DNA of 64,000 nt from Hofstenia miamia (GCA_900660155.1 CABFPE010000004.1:3086948-3150947), one strand, 5' to 3'. Numbered from the stretch's first letter, positions 36,774 through 49,099 are shown. Program-made: numbers and translations. The notes: generated from the sequence alone by a model not told the origin.

Positions 36774-37290
36774 GGTTATAGCGAATTTAGATGTGGTCTA
36801 TTGAATAAGCACTATTATAAAATTTAAAACTTCGCCATTTGTATTCAAGCCTTTCATTTATTTAACTACAGAGAATTATTTTCTAATTTAGTTTTTAAGT
36901 ACTTTAATTTATTAATTATTTTAATAGGTCTAGAATAAACTACTCCATATATTTATTGAGAAAAGAATTTTTTCAGTCTTTTCTTGCTATATTTGAAAGG
37001 CTTAATTTTTTAGTTCTATGAATACGTCTAAGCAATATTTTAGAGGATAGAAAATTGAATTTGTAGCATGGAATGATATTAAATATTTTATAGAAAGCAG
37101 CCATATTTTTTTATAATAATGCAATGTGGATTTAAAAAAGTTTTTGTTAATATTGATTCAGCATTCCTGTTTTATAAATAATTAACTGCTATTTTTGTAA
37201 GCCATTATATTTGCACATTTAATTTATTTAAAAGTTGTTGATTTAATTAGGTATGAAGCATGCTTGCATAATTAAGTAAGCTTAACAATT
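36774..37290 (-). mobile_element. LINE-A-related 3' end, minus strand
   Basis: Begins TGGGTTATAGCGAATTTAG, a diverged form of the LINE-A 3' signature TGGGTTATGGCGAT, and follows the same layout as 4403-4720 with many substitutions. Only the 3' end is present. It abuts a plus-strand LINE-A copy. Confidence 0.6.
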
Positions 37291-37319
37291 TTCTTATTAC
37301 TTTCAATATTTCGCTAATA

Positions 37320-39165
37320 AATAAAACAATTCTTTCTAGAATCGTTGCTAATAGCCAAACACTCATTGAATATTTCATGATATTAGAAAACGCTTCGTAC
37401 TATAACCATTTCTGTTTTGACTTTCCATGCTCAGATCTCTGTCTTATAGTTAATTATTCGAATATTCTAAAAGTGGATAAACCCACTAAATTTTGGAAAA
37501 GAAAACGAGAAAAATCAAAAAAATGTTTCTAAAAACTTCGACAGCATTTAAAAATCGAAAACTGGAATTCCACAGATTCATCATTAACACTTAAGGAAGC
37601 GCTATCAAATTTTACAAAAACTTTACTTTTCTATTTGGATATATATTACCCATAAAAATATGTTATCATTCGAATATTCACAAAAACCAGAAATGTTTTA
37701 AAATCATGGATTGATTCAAAATGCATTGATTTAATCGAACAAAAAAACAGAAGTAGAAAAACTACATCAATTTTCAAACTAAGGAAAATCATAATGTCTA
37801 TAAAACTGCACGAAATTTATGCAATGTTGCTATAAGGAAAGCATGTAATAATTATTCTCGTTCAGAATATCAAAATCTTTTATCCCAAAAAATAAATGGA
37901 AATTTATTAACAATTTATTGAATAGAAAAAACATGAAAACTGGAATAGAAAAAATATAATATGCAGATAAATCCATTATAAATAAAAAAAATCTGCAATG
38001 CTTTCAATGAAGTTTTTCCAAATTTAGGAAAATACAATGGTATGAATGTACTTTTTTCTTTAATGAAACTAAGTCAACTCCACCCTTTTTCGTCTTTCAT
38101 TTTTCAACTAAATATGAAATAATAATAACTCGCTGCTAAAATGCACAGCTGACTTAATAGCTTAATCGATATGTTACATCTTAAATGAATGTATAAGGTA
38201 TTCCTTTTTTCCAGAAGAATTAAAATTGGCAAATTAAACGCCGCTATTTAAAAAAGACGATTCCAAAGAATACTTAAATTATAGACCCATTTCAATCACT
38301 TCTCCAATCGGCAAAGTATTAGAACTAATTATTTTTAATTAAATTAATGAGCATCTTTGCAAACATGATCTTTACTCCAAAGCACAACAGGGTTTTCTTA
38401 AAGGTATTTCTACGAGCGACACTTTGAGATAAGCTATTGAAAAATAGGAGAAAAACAATAGATGATACTGAATACTCAGCAGTAGCATGCTTAAAACTTT
38501 CGAAAGCATTTGATTCGATTGATCATAGTATGTTTCTACAAAATTTAAACATCTAGGTTTTTCTAATGCCAGTGTAGGTCTCATATCTAGTTATTTGTAT
38601 AATCATATGCAACGAGTAAAGCTTAATGAATCTTTTTCAGAGTGGGTTTGTAAGAAATTGAGTCTCACAGGGAATTATTTTGGGTCTCTTACTATTTAAC
38701 TGTCCTAAGGACTTTCTTCAAAATAATAAATAATACTTTTCCATATAACAAAATTGACATTCTTCCAGCAAAAATAATTACTAAACAAAACAAAAGAAAG
38801 CATTTAATTGAACCAATTCTATAAATATATGGAATGAATTACCAAAATATATCAAACAAATAAATAGATTAAAAAACTTGAAGATTGACATTAATGAATA
38901 CTTTTACACCTTTAATATAAAAAGACTAAAATAGCGAGTTTATAAATTTTGCAATCCTGACTACTCTATTAATAGAAACTAACATCGCCATAACCCAAGG
39001 TTATTATTATTATTATTTGTTTTGTTTTATTATATTTTGTTTGCCTTTCTTTTCTTGACACTTTCAGAATTGTTATCAGTATTCTTTATTGTTCAAACAA
39101 TTTCCGAATATAGATATTTCTTCTTCTTCTTCTTTTTCTTCTTATTCTTCTTCTTCTTCTAATTA
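37320..39165 (+). mobile_element. LINE-A copy on plus strand, heavily decayed, internal deletion
   Basis: The blocks QTLIEYFMILENAS, FDFPCSD, LKIENWNS, KTLLFYLDIYYP, PLFKKDD and NYRPISITSPIG, then YSKAQQGFLKGISTSD, match copy 1 at 3175-4257 and beyond in order. Stops and frameshifts occur every few dozen codons. Sequence between the LTIXLF-type palm remnant near 38700 and the C-terminal part is deleted, removing YADD. The 3' end runs through the TATGG/CCATAACCCAAG signature near 39000 and a (TTA)n run to a TTC-rich tail at 39114-39165. Confidence 0.8.
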
Positions 39166-39615
39166 AAGTGACTTAATATTAATGTATGAATTAATTGATG
39201 TGTACTATGTTTGAAGGCTGTTGAGATTTATTGCTATGAGAGTTAGTTGAAATAACCATTTTCTTAATAACATTATTTATTTGTTTTGCAAAATTAAGTT
39301 GAGAATAAAAAATTCTACCTAAATATTTAAATGAATTAACTTGTTCTAAGTGTTTCATTAAATTTCAATTATACTGAGAAATATTTATGCAATTATGGTT
39401 AGATTTAGGTCAACTTTAACAAAATTACGTTTTATAGGGGTTTATTTTTAGTCTTAGTGTAGCAAAATATTGTGCAAGAGAAATTTTATAGCAATTTCAG
39501 GCGAATTATGTGAACTAAATAACATATTATCATCAACATATTGTATGACATTACATGTGGACTGATTTCTCAAATCCCTTACATATATATTGAATAGCAA
39601 ATGTCCCAAAATTGT
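39166..39615 (-). mobile_element. LINE-A-related reverse transcriptase fragment
   Basis: The minus strand reads FAIQYICKGF with CNVIQYVDDNMLF in an adjacent frame, equivalent to LLFNIYINDL and DVIQYADDTILF of copy 1. Here the catalytic box is YVDD. It is a short, frameshifted fragment fused at about 39615-39650 to the hAT relic. Confidence 0.6.
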
Positions 39616-39624
39616 TACTTTTTA

Positions 39625-41437
39625 ATAAAATTTTAGCCAGAGAAAACTTAACAAATTGAATTACAAAAGATAAGCGTTTAGCAGAAATATTTCCAAATCT
39701 ATTGATTACTTCATGAATAGCGGGAGTGTCAGTTAAAAGTATTTGTAGCATCAACAAAGATTCAAGTTGCTCTTCTCCCACTGTACTGTGAATGTAAGCG
39801 ATGGCTCTAAATTAGAAAAATATTTTTCTACTTTGCCAGTTGTAATGGGAAATGTTTCTAATAGCTGCAAAATTGCTGAAAGGTTGGGAAATGAAGTTCT
39901 ACAGTGATTTAAGGCTTTTAGAGCAGAGGTTTGACGATCACCTATTGACACCTTTATCCAATTTTTGTACCATAGCTCGGTTTCACTGTTCACACTCTAA
40001 TGCTAAAGCTTGATCTTGTAGCAAATGTGGGTACATTTCAACAACTTCGTTTCCTCTTCCCATACAAAGTCATTTTTTTCTGATAAAGAAACAGGAACGA
40101 ATCCGTAAAAATTTGCTGCATTTCTCGGATGAGAACCAAATCATAGTTCTATGTCATTGACAACAGCATATATTGTAGGATAATACATTTATATTCTGTA
40201 GTAGGCTTACAGAGTTTATTCACTTCCTCCATTTGTGGCACCATATATCAATCTTTTTGGAATTGTCCTTTTTTCTAAAACAGTATCCAAAGTCTTAGAA
40301 ATTTGTAAAGCTTCTCAGCTGATCTCATCTCTCTTATACAGTCAGTTATATTTTGAATACTTCTCATAACTTCTAGCTCCATTTTGAATTTGTCTTGCGA
40401 TAAGTAACACAATCCCACATACAAAATCCAGAACTATGATTTCTACAACAAATTCGGACTATTCAATTGAGTTAATTAATGAAAAGCAGTGTTTCTTGAA
40501 TCTGTTGCTTAAAATTCAGTCTGCACAACATTTCAAGAGATTTTGGAAACACACAATGAAAATGGCAGTGTGGCGTTCAAAAGCCGTGTTATGTAAAGTG
40601 ATACGAGTTGTTTATGGAGATATGAGAACCAGCTTCCTCATTTATGTATGATTTCAGAAGTTCTGTCCTTTTTGCTGCAATGATAATGATATTTTCATTT
40701 AATGAAAAAGTTTCATCATCTTGTACATTAATCTCTCAACAATAACACTACTTTCAGCTTCTAAGAGACAAGATCACCTAGGATTCTCTTGGCTTTGAAT
40801 AGTTCATTAGAATTTGCAGCAGATTGTGTTGAAGGGCATCCCAACTTCACAACGTACTATTTACAGTTCAAATTGCTTGTCAGAATATTTGCTCTTTCAT
40901 CATCAATAAAATAAAGACGATAAAAAATGACAAGCAGAAAGCAAAAAGTTTTCTTTAAATCATTTCTACTAAAAACGAGGAAGAAACACATATCTCCTTA
41001 CCACACATTTTTAATGCGTTTTGGATGAAAAACAAACAATTATTTCCTGTGTAGTAGAGACACAATGCATCTAAAAAAACATAGTTCGACATTTTTTTAG
41101 TAAAATCGCCTGTATAGCCCACTACTATTTTAATGCAAAACATTTTGTTAAATTGAATTTTGCAGGCAAGGCGGCAAATTTAATATGCTCAGTAATGTAA
41201 TGACAGAGATTTAAAAAATATATTTAAAATGAAAACGGAACCACTTATTCAATCTCATGGTAGTAGAATGAAAATTGTACAATATTTTTTTAGTCACAAA
41301 GAAGGGTTGTGCACCCTTGAGATAGCAGGTAATTAGTAATTTAAAATGATTTTTACCTATTATAAACGTTAATAGAAAAATTCCATGGTGATGGAGTATC
41401 CTAGTATCCCCATGATCCCCCTCTGGCTACGCCATTG
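39625..41437 (-). mobile_element. hAT transposase relic, ZMYM1/P52rIPK type
   Basis: The minus frames 39993-39751 and 39781-39640 form the C-terminal dimerisation region: ALNHCRTSFPNLSAILQLLE, TFPITTGKVEKYFS, EEQLESLLMLQI and HEVINRFGNISAKRLSF. Near 40600-40560 LCNTAFERHTAIFI resembles the LC.TRW.ERH block of this hAT branch. The right terminus at 41437, read inward, is CAATGGCGTAGCCAGAGGGG, like the termini of ZMYM1-type hATs. Many stops and frameshifts. The left terminus was not found because a LINE fragment abuts. Confidence 0.7.
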
Positions 41438-42628
41438 TGGTCAACCTCCCAAAACATCCAGCACTGACAAGTTAGTGTTGATATGGTTGCCCTGAGCCAA
41501 CCCCAGGCTGGCACCTAATGAATTGAGGGAGAATTGGATAATTATTATATAGGAGATTAGCTTGAGGTTGGCTAAACAAATATTAAACAGGCTTGGTATA
41601 TATGGACAAATCACAGCAAATACAGTTTTGCTATCCAACAATCAAAGACTAAATTGCTTTGCAATTCGCAGAGCACAGATGAACAACACAGCAGAAGAAT
41701 TGGGTACATATTATTCAGTAATGAATAGAAGTTTGAACTAAATCCACAGAGCTGCAAAACAATGTTGGATACTTTATATAAAAAAACTGTCATATTTGTG
41801 GCAGCAGTATAATTGTCTACGCCTACTTCATGCCAGATGGCACTCAAAAGATGATCAAATTGATAGTGACCTCAACCCTTGTTATTATATTCATTTGTTT
41901 GATAAGGAAATGCTTTGTGATTTAGGGCATCAAGATGTTTTCCAACAGGATGAAAAATCAATTTTATTTTATTTTCTGTTCCAACTTTTATTTTGTGGGA
42001 ATATTCCTATACAGAATATCCTCACCTATTTGCTATTCTCCATTTATGGTCACGTATATTCACGTGTTAAGCTCTTAACCCTAACACATTTGTTGTACGC
42101 ATAAAAATTGGCTTTATAGTACACTAATACACTATGTGTCACTATACTCAGCAGTGTTATTGTCCTTCTGTACTTACATTACTTTTTTATTAAAATATTG
42201 TTGCAGTACAAAATTAAAATATGTTTACATTATCATAACTATTCATTACAAGAAATTATAGCAGAAATTGTTGTAGCCCTCTAACAGCAAAACAAAATGA
42301 CGTAATCAGTTATGTGATAATACAACATACTTCTTGAAATGAATATTTTCTTGTTTCTTAAATGTGTTATTTGGGTCTCCAGCATTTAAAAATCAAATAT
42401 TGATAAAACTTACAGATGAATTTAGCTGAGTGTCTATTATACAAATTGCCGGAAAAAATTTGTCTTGATCCTTTTCAATAATCAATAACTTGTTCGCACA
42501 ACTTAACTCTTAAATTCATTAAATGCAAAATTGACTCAAGAAATTCAAATGATACAGATAAGATCTTTACATTATTTTATAGTATTAGCATTAACCAATT
42601 AACATTGATGATGTAATTGAACATCTGG
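41438..42628. other. Intergenic stretch, no recognised gene
   Basis: Contains a 102-codon plus frame at 41796-42104 without family resemblance and a slightly GC-richer patch at 41438-41520. I see no element ends. Confidence 0.4.
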
Positions 42629-43376
42629 TGTAGAATCACTGGGGTGTGATTCTAGCGAACTCAAAGAGAATACAGTTCAAACTATTTTCATTTACAAAAT
42701 ACATTGCTCTATATATACAAGTTATTTACAATATTTACAAATACCAGTCACTAACAAGAAAAGCGCGAGGTCTGGCTGATAAATAGTAACAACTACCAGC
42801 GATGCTACACGCCGCCCCAAGCCAGACTCGGCGACTTTTCTTGTGTGCCCAATGGAGGAGGATTTGGTCCAAAAGGATCCATTCGACAGCTCTTCACTCA
42901 AACATGCAAAACTAAGGCGTAGGCTTGGCTGACTCCTATCGATTGGGTTAATCTTGTGGAGAGGCATCAGATGCATCAGATTTAACCTTTGAAACCATGT
43001 CCATCATCAATTGTGGCTGGCGATGACTGAGAACAAGAGATTAAAAACCATCTTCTTTGCAGCGTCATTACAAGCTCCTTGCTCAAACATGCAAAAACTA
43101 AGGCGTAGACTCGGCTGACTCCTATCGATTGGGTTAATCTTGCAGAGAGGCATTGGAATGTTCTGCATCACATCAGGGTCCTGTCACGGTCGCCATGTAG
43201 AATCACTGGGGTGTGATTCTAGCGAACTCAAAGAGAATACAGTTCAAACTATTTTTATTTACAAAATACATTGCTCTATATATACAAGTTATTTACAATA
43301 TTTACAAATACCAGTCACTAACAAGAAAAGCGCGAGGTCTGGCTGATAAATAGTAACAACTACCAGCGATGCTACA
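42629..43376 (-). mobile_element. TRIM: miniature LTR retrotransposon with tRNA-Arg primer site
   Basis: Two direct 181-bp repeats (42629-42809 and 43196-43376) differ at one base. Each begins TGTAG and ends CTACA. The insertion is flanked by CTGG on both sides (42625-42628 and 43377-43380), a 4-bp duplication. Directly inside the right LTR, read on the minus strand, lies TGGCGACCGTGACAGGAC, complementary to the 3' end of an arthropod/yeast-type tRNA-Arg(UCG), as used by 412/mdg1-like gypsy elements. So the element runs on the minus strand. The other LTR is preceded by a purine-rich GGGGCGGCG. The 386-bp interior has no gag or pol, and an 80-bp segment occurs twice in it (about 42891-42970 and 43076-43155). 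A TATATA box lies in the LTR. Confidence 0.88.
43178..43195 (-). promoter_or_regulatory. Primer binding site of the TRIM (tRNA-Arg)
   Basis: Eighteen bases starting TGG directly adjacent to the LTR with no spacer. This is the expected place for minus-strand DNA priming. The match to tRNA-Arg(UCG) is from memory of that tRNA's acceptor and T-arm. Confidence 0.75.
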
Positions 43377-43380
43377 CTGG

Positions 43381-45339
43381 CATTTGGCATTTTCATGAAA
43401 TTAAATTCAATTCCATCTACTTCATTTTTCCCTTTATAAATTGACATATGGGATAAAAATTTTTTGCAAAATTTTGATTTGTGAATAACTATGGCTACAA
43501 ACAATTTTTTTTTGCTTTGCAATAGTATTTAAACAATTGATGATGAGCTAGGTACTAAACTAGTTTAAGATATATAAATTTGTAAAAAACCTTTTTCACC
43601 TTGAGTTTAGCATAGTGTATAATCTATGCCGCACTTTCACTAGTTATTTGGTGACGTCACATGGCACTGTTTAAATTTCTTGTAATGTGAGCCTAATTTC
43701 TTCCTATGATAAGGATGTGGTGTCTTGTTATATTTTTTTCTTAAATACTTGATAAATAATAGTAAATAGTTGAAATGAAAAACTCTAAGTGGTTTCTGTT
43801 ATAATATTTATGGTTATTATAGTCCAATTGCAGTCCAACATATACCAAAGAACCCACCCTAAACCACCCTAATGACTGACACCCCCCTTTAAGAAAATTA
43901 AAATTTAATTGATGCTCTTTCTAAAAAACTTTATTTCGTTAAAATCAGTTAAGAATTGACTGAGCTACGATCTTGCAAAGTTTGGGTATATGAAATGAAG
44001 AAATTTCAAGAAAGTTAGTTAAACTATGGGTTGCTAGAGGTCGCATTTAGAAACTGGGGTTTAGTGGAAGTGACGTTGTTTTGGGAATAATTTATGGACC
44101 CTGTTGGGCATTTAATGAATGCTCACTTAAGAAACAAGTTGTTTGATGTGGCTTACAGATTGAGTAGACTTTGTAAGGCAAAAACTTGTGAACTGTTTGA
44201 TGAAAAGTAGTTAGTAAATGTGAGATTGTTAATAATATTATTACGGTAAAATTGGTAAGTTATAAACACGATAACACACCATCGGGGTGTGGTGGGCGGT
44301 GGAGGGTGGGTGGGTTAGTAAGGCCGTTAAAAAATAGTGCATGAATCACTATACTTTGATGACTTTCTGCTCTTCTCTAAAAGCCATCTTGTTAAATTTA
44401 ATATTCTAATTATTAAATGTTTAGACAGCCAATACTCTGTCAATTCTTATCCTATTCCTTAGCTGCTTCCACCATTGTTTAGAACTCCTTCAGTTCTATA
44501 TCACAATGTTTTTAGTTTATTTTTAATTACTATTCCCTTTGAGTAATTAACACTAATTTCAACTTTCGAATTTCTACTAAACAACATAGACTGATGAATT
44601 TCGGAAAGCCAATACTCTACGACTACTAAAGTTATGGACTAATGTTATATACCAAAATGTGCACGCTGACTAGCTGAAACTATATTTCATTTTTCGAGTT
44701 TTTCTATACTGTTCACACAGTGTCTGCCAAACAAAATTATTAATTTTTCACATTTGTAAGATTTGATTATTATAATTAATGGAGTAGACCAACTTTGGAT
44801 ACCTATTACTCTATGAATTTTAATGCTGTCAACACAGCTTAAATATTATTTGATGCGCGCTGAATAGCTCTATGATAAACTAATTTTTATTTTTTAAAAT
44901 TCATACATTTTCCCCATTTTTAGAGCAATAAGTACGATCGATTGAAATCGTCATTTTTACTACATAACACATTCTGTTACTAAATGGAAATTCCTTTGGC
45001 TTGTCTATAGCAAACTGATTTTAAAAACGCGGTGGTCATAATTCAGAAGGCTACTGCAAAGCCAAGTTTGACGCTATAGTCACAAAAATTATATCATTCT
45101 CTAGCTAATCAAAAGTTGCATGTGTCAATGTTCATCGATTTTCGATCATCCTATATTAACATATTATTTAATATAAGAAACTTCTCGGCGCCAAGGCGCC
45201 TCTTGGCTCTTATCATATAAACTTTTTTAGATGTAAAATTTAATTTGCAATCGAATGCACTAGGTGCGAAGCCCATATGATGAAAACTCACAGAGATATT
45301 GGTGAATATTTTGTAAAATATCACTTGAGAAAGGTTGGG
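43381..45339. other. Intergenic stretch with G-rich motif and short repeats
   Basis: 43688-43712 matches the outer end of the right arm of the inverted repeat at 54105-54592 (CCTAATTTCTTCCTATGAT). A C-rich patch lies at 43850-43887. 44284-44314 holds five G-runs. GGCGCCAAGGCGCC occurs at about 45188-45201. No gene recognised. Confidence 0.5.
44284..44314 (+). other. Potential G-quadruplex motif
   Basis: Runs of GGGG, GGG, GGG, GGG and GGG are separated by 6, 7, 1 and 1 bases. In a genome this AT-rich such clustering is unlikely by chance alone. Whether it folds is unknown. Confidence 0.5.
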
Positions 45340-45465
45340 CTTTTCTAGATGATAAAGAAAAGTCCGAATTTATTATTTCATTGTCTCACTAATGTATTAA
45401 CATAGCAAATTTCATACACGAGAAATTGAAGATAATATTTCTCAGATTATTAAATTAGTGAAATA
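45340..45465 (+). repeat. Third partial copy of the inverted-repeat arm family
   Basis: Shares TTTATTATTTCATT, CACTAATGTATTAACAT and CGAGAAATTGAAGA with 54480-54570 in the same orientation and with 52745-52830 inverted. Only this outer part of the arm is recognisable. Confidence 0.6.
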
Positions 45466-46176
45466 CATAACTGCATGCAATATTACTACATTATTACTAT
45501 ATTAATGGGTAATAGTGTCTTAAGAAAGTGTTTGGGAAGAATTTAGTACTGTATATAATCTAATACATAGACGTTTAAAAACTGCATCCAATATTTGTGG
45601 GGGAGTAAAGAACATAACCCCTGTGAATAGCGAGAGAATACTGTATACTTCTATTCAATATTTTTACAATTATTTAAATCAATACACCTATATGAAAGAT
45701 TATCTGGCTATATAAACACATTAATTTCTTTTACAAGTCATCATCTACCATGATTCATACATAATTCGGCATTATAACGACTTCTAATGTCATGTCACTC
45801 TATAGTGTAGAAATGATTCTTTTTAAGAATCAAGAATAAACACATTTGCTACATAATCTCAAGTCCAACCTAGTTCAGGAAAATTCAAATAACTTTGGCT
45901 TTATCTTTACTGGGTCCACGCCCGATAATCAATCAATGAAATACTAATGGTAAATTATGTAAAACCACAAAACATTGAAATGTCCAGCTGCATAACGTCA
46001 AAGTTTTGACTCTTCGGTTATAAATATATATATATATATATTCTAACCAAAATGAGGCTACAATTTAAAATATGAGTTATTTATATCTAAATTGTTTACA
46101 TTGTGTGCAACTACAAGAAATGTATCAAGTGAACACATTATTCTACATATTTTGTTCTAACATAATTTTCAAAGAA
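45466..46176. other. AT-rich stretch, (AT)n run at 46024-46041
   Basis: No gene or bounded element seen. Confidence 0.5.
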
Positions 46177-46506
46177 CTACTTTAATTTTCTCTTTAAAAT
46201 TCGATATGGTAAACATAAGTCTACATTATTGCTTAATATCATGTAATTTGCTGAATGCAAATCAAAATAATTTGGCAAATATACAATTTCGTTTGATTTC
46301 TGAATTCTAAATAATTTCTTTGAACATCTTGTACTAATAATTGGTTTTTCATTACAAAAATAATCAGATGCTGTTATTGTAGTTTTCCCATTATAAATTA
46401 AAGAGTTATATGTAAGGCAACCAAAAATGCTAAATGATCGCCTTTTGTTTTTAGGCAGCATTGTATTAAGCTTACTATAAACATATTTATAGACATGAAA
46501 TTTCAC
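46177..46506 (-). mobile_element. Probable LINE C-terminal fragment, 109-codon frame
   Basis: An intact minus frame with YVYSKLNTMLPKN, then RRSFSIFGCLTYNSLI, then TRCSKKLFRIQKSN and a final LCLPYRILKRKLK. The TR.S.KLF...KS and ...LP..I.K.KL layout recalls the last part of LINE ORF2 proteins, but I cannot place it in a family. No catalytic motif is included. Confidence 0.4.
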
Positions 46507-47327
46507 TGGTTGTTTGTTTTATTGTGCTACAATAAGGCAAATTTTGTATTAAATCAACAGTTAGTAGGTTAGACATTCATCATATTTCAGTTCTAAGGGC
46601 CAAGATTAACTCATTTGGGTCAGAAAAATTACTGAAAATTTTCCAATGAAATATTTCATAAAAAATTGGATATCTTTTGTCCTAAAAACATGAAAATATA
46701 CGTTTATTTTTACAATTGAATAAGAAAATTTGTGTAATTTGTTACATAAATGCACTGTTTAAATCATTGGGTTACATTTTTTAATTTTGCAGATTACTTT
46801 TTGGTTGCCTTAGTTACATGTAAAATTTAACAACTAACAATAAGTTTATAATATAAAGTTGTATACCCAATGCACTAAATTCTGAAGTTTTCTATGTGAT
46901 GACCACCAGCGTGGTGAAACAAAAGAAGGGGTTGATAAAATTCAACTTTTAAATGAATTCAATTAAATTTTTCTTGGTGTAAAACAAAGGCACAGTAGAG
47001 CTAATTTATTATTTTTTAATATATATTCTGAATGTATTGATCACTTTGAATAACTGGTATTAAATACTCCCAAATCTTTCATATCATTTGTAAAAGACCG
47101 ATGGAAGCATTGAAAATTTTATATATTTTGTATATTTGCGATAGTTTTGCTAAAATTGAAAAGTGATTTTGCAAAATAAAATTTGATTAATACACTTAAT
47201 GACATTATCTATTTCATTTTGGATATATTGATGAAACGTGTTGTATATATAAATTTTGCATCATCTGAAAATAATCAACAACTACTATTACATAATTCTG
47301 GCAGATTGTCTATAAAAGTGCTTGAGA
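46507..47327. other. AT-rich stretch, nothing recognised
   Basis: No coding resemblance or element ends. Confidence 0.45.
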
Positions 47328-47531
47328 CAAGAGATGGAAGTGGGCTGGGTCGACCCATGGGATAAAGGTGGCACAAAAACATTCTTGAGTTGAGAAAAAC
47401 CACTAAAATAATGTCAATTTTAGAGATTTTACTCAAGTGAAACAAATGAAAATCCAATGTTGCATAACACCTTATTCAGTCAAACAATTCTAATGGCCCT
47501 TCAGGAAATTTAAACTAATTGGTGAAATGAT
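47328..47531. mobile_element. Partial copy of the 53202-53590 hAT MITE family
   Basis: AGAGATGGAAGTGGG followed by TCGACCCATGGG and TCAATTTTAGAGATT matches, in order, the inverted right half of the element at 53202-53590. The other terminus is not present, so the copy is truncated, and its inner side meets the next MITE at 47532. Confidence 0.6.
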
Positions 47532-47539
47532 GCAACCCT

Positions 47540-47979
47540 CAGTGTATTGTCGTGTATACACGAAAAAATACAGGGAACGACTGAATTTGATACATACATG
47601 TACATACACGAACAATTTTGAGCTACATACATGATACACGCTGACAAAAATAAGCGTCAGATTTTGAATACATGATATACACTGACAGGCCCGCAACCCC
47701 AAATTAAAATGACATAATAGGCTTGTGGCGTGGTGTATGGTGGGATGTTTCGTACGAATTTTAGAAATCAACATTGAAGTAAATATCAAAAACACAAAAC
47801 AAACAATTGGATAGCACAATGCACACGCACAGCATAAATAAAATAGACGATAATTTGTGTTCAGGTTTCCCGAAATACATCAAATACATACACGATTGTG
47901 TGGACTACATACTCGTACATACCTGCAAAAATCCGGATAAATACACGCTAGTTTATTTTTCCTACACGACAATGCTCTG
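47540..47979. mobile_element. hAT-type MITE with perfect 8-bp target duplication
   Basis: The left end CAGTGTATTGTCGTGTA and the inverted right end CAGAGCATTGTCGTGTA agree at 15 of 17 bases. GCAACCCT stands on both sides (47532-47539 and 47980-47987). The interior is studded with ATACACG/TACACGA motifs near both ends, as expected for transposase-binding subterminal repeats. No transposase frame. The 8-bp duplication and CAG ends place it with hAT. Confidence 0.8.
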
Positions 47980-48059
47980 GCAACCCTACCTATTGAAATA
48001 AGAACTGTGTTGTAAAATTTAGTGACTAAGAGGAGGAGGAAATGATTTTTTAACGTTTC

Positions 48060-48454
48060 TTGGTTAACTTCTCCACTTCTTTATTGATTTCATTACTGAT
48101 TCAAGCAACATCAAGTAATGCGTTACACCAAATGGTATTAACAACAATGACCCAACTGTTATTAAATCTGTTACCTGAAGTTCATCTCGCATATATTGTT
48201 TTGAAACGGCGTTCAAATTCTAATATGATAAAATTCTTGAAATGCAGATAAACTTTGTTAATTATCCTGTCCATAAAACTGTTGCCAATATCGTAAAACT
48301 CCCTGTAAGTGAGGCGGCTGCAGAATGTGCATTCTCACAACATAAAGTTATCCATAACAGTCTGGATGCCAGCCTAAAAGCAGAACAACTCAATAACCAA
48401 CTGCTCAGTGGTTACAAATTTGAGCCTTTTTGGGAGTGCTACAAAAAATACTGA
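48060..48454 (+). mobile_element. hAT transposase C-terminal relic
   Basis: The frame 48242-48454 reads VANIVKLPVSEAAAECAFSQ, then HKVIHNSLDASLKAEQLNNQ, which follows the hAT dimerisation pattern (LP.(S/T)...ER.FS...I...R..L....) with Cys in place of the usual Arg. A further piece upstream in another frame (48060-48251) may belong. The rest of the transposase is absent. Confidence 0.6.
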
Positions 48455-49090
48455 GAAAGTGTAATAATTCAGGAATATTTGTAGCATTTTTAAGCATGGC
48501 TGGATACAGAAAATTAAATTAATCCAACTTCCTGCCAAAACTGCTGGATCCAGTACTTCCAATAGCTCGGTATATATCACTATATTGTTAACATTTTTAT
48601 GAATATTTATTCCTACAACATGCAGCTTCAATGTGCAATTCAAAATTGATATAATTTAAAAGCATATTATTTTCATATTTTATGGAACATAGTATCGCTG
48701 TTGGTCTGCTTTCTAAATTTTCTGAACGTTGGGGAAACATAGTTTGAACTAAAATGAAAATCTCCACGTTCTACCTTTAAAGTGATTATAAACCATGAAT
48801 AGCAAAGTATATACAATTCGAAGTTTATTGTCATATTCACATTACCAAACGCACTTAATGCCTAAATTCACCTGATTTCTATTGTATTCGTGCACGCAAT
48901 ACTAAATGTGTTAAGTAAAAAGAATTTTATAGTTACAACAGAAAACTATCTAGTCATATTGAAACTACAAAAAACACTTTTGTCCACCTCACAGTCGGAA
49001 GTGTTTTCTAAAATTCCTGCAATATAAAGTGTTACTGAGATGCCTGGGAAACATATGTGTTACTTTCCTTGCTGCACATTATCATGTGAA
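48455..49090. other. AT-rich stretch, nothing recognised
   Basis: No gene or bounded element seen. Confidence 0.45.
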
Positions 49091-49099
49091 GAGGATGTT

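Noticed and set aside
39114-39165. TTC-rich run as a telomeric or satellite repeat
   Set aside because: Short and imperfect. It matches the tail of LINE-A also seen at 4262, so it is the element's 3' end.
43178-43195. tRNA-Arg-like sequence as a tRNA gene fragment
   Set aside because: Only the 3' 18 bases match, and they sit directly against an LTR. This is a primer site, not a tRNA gene.
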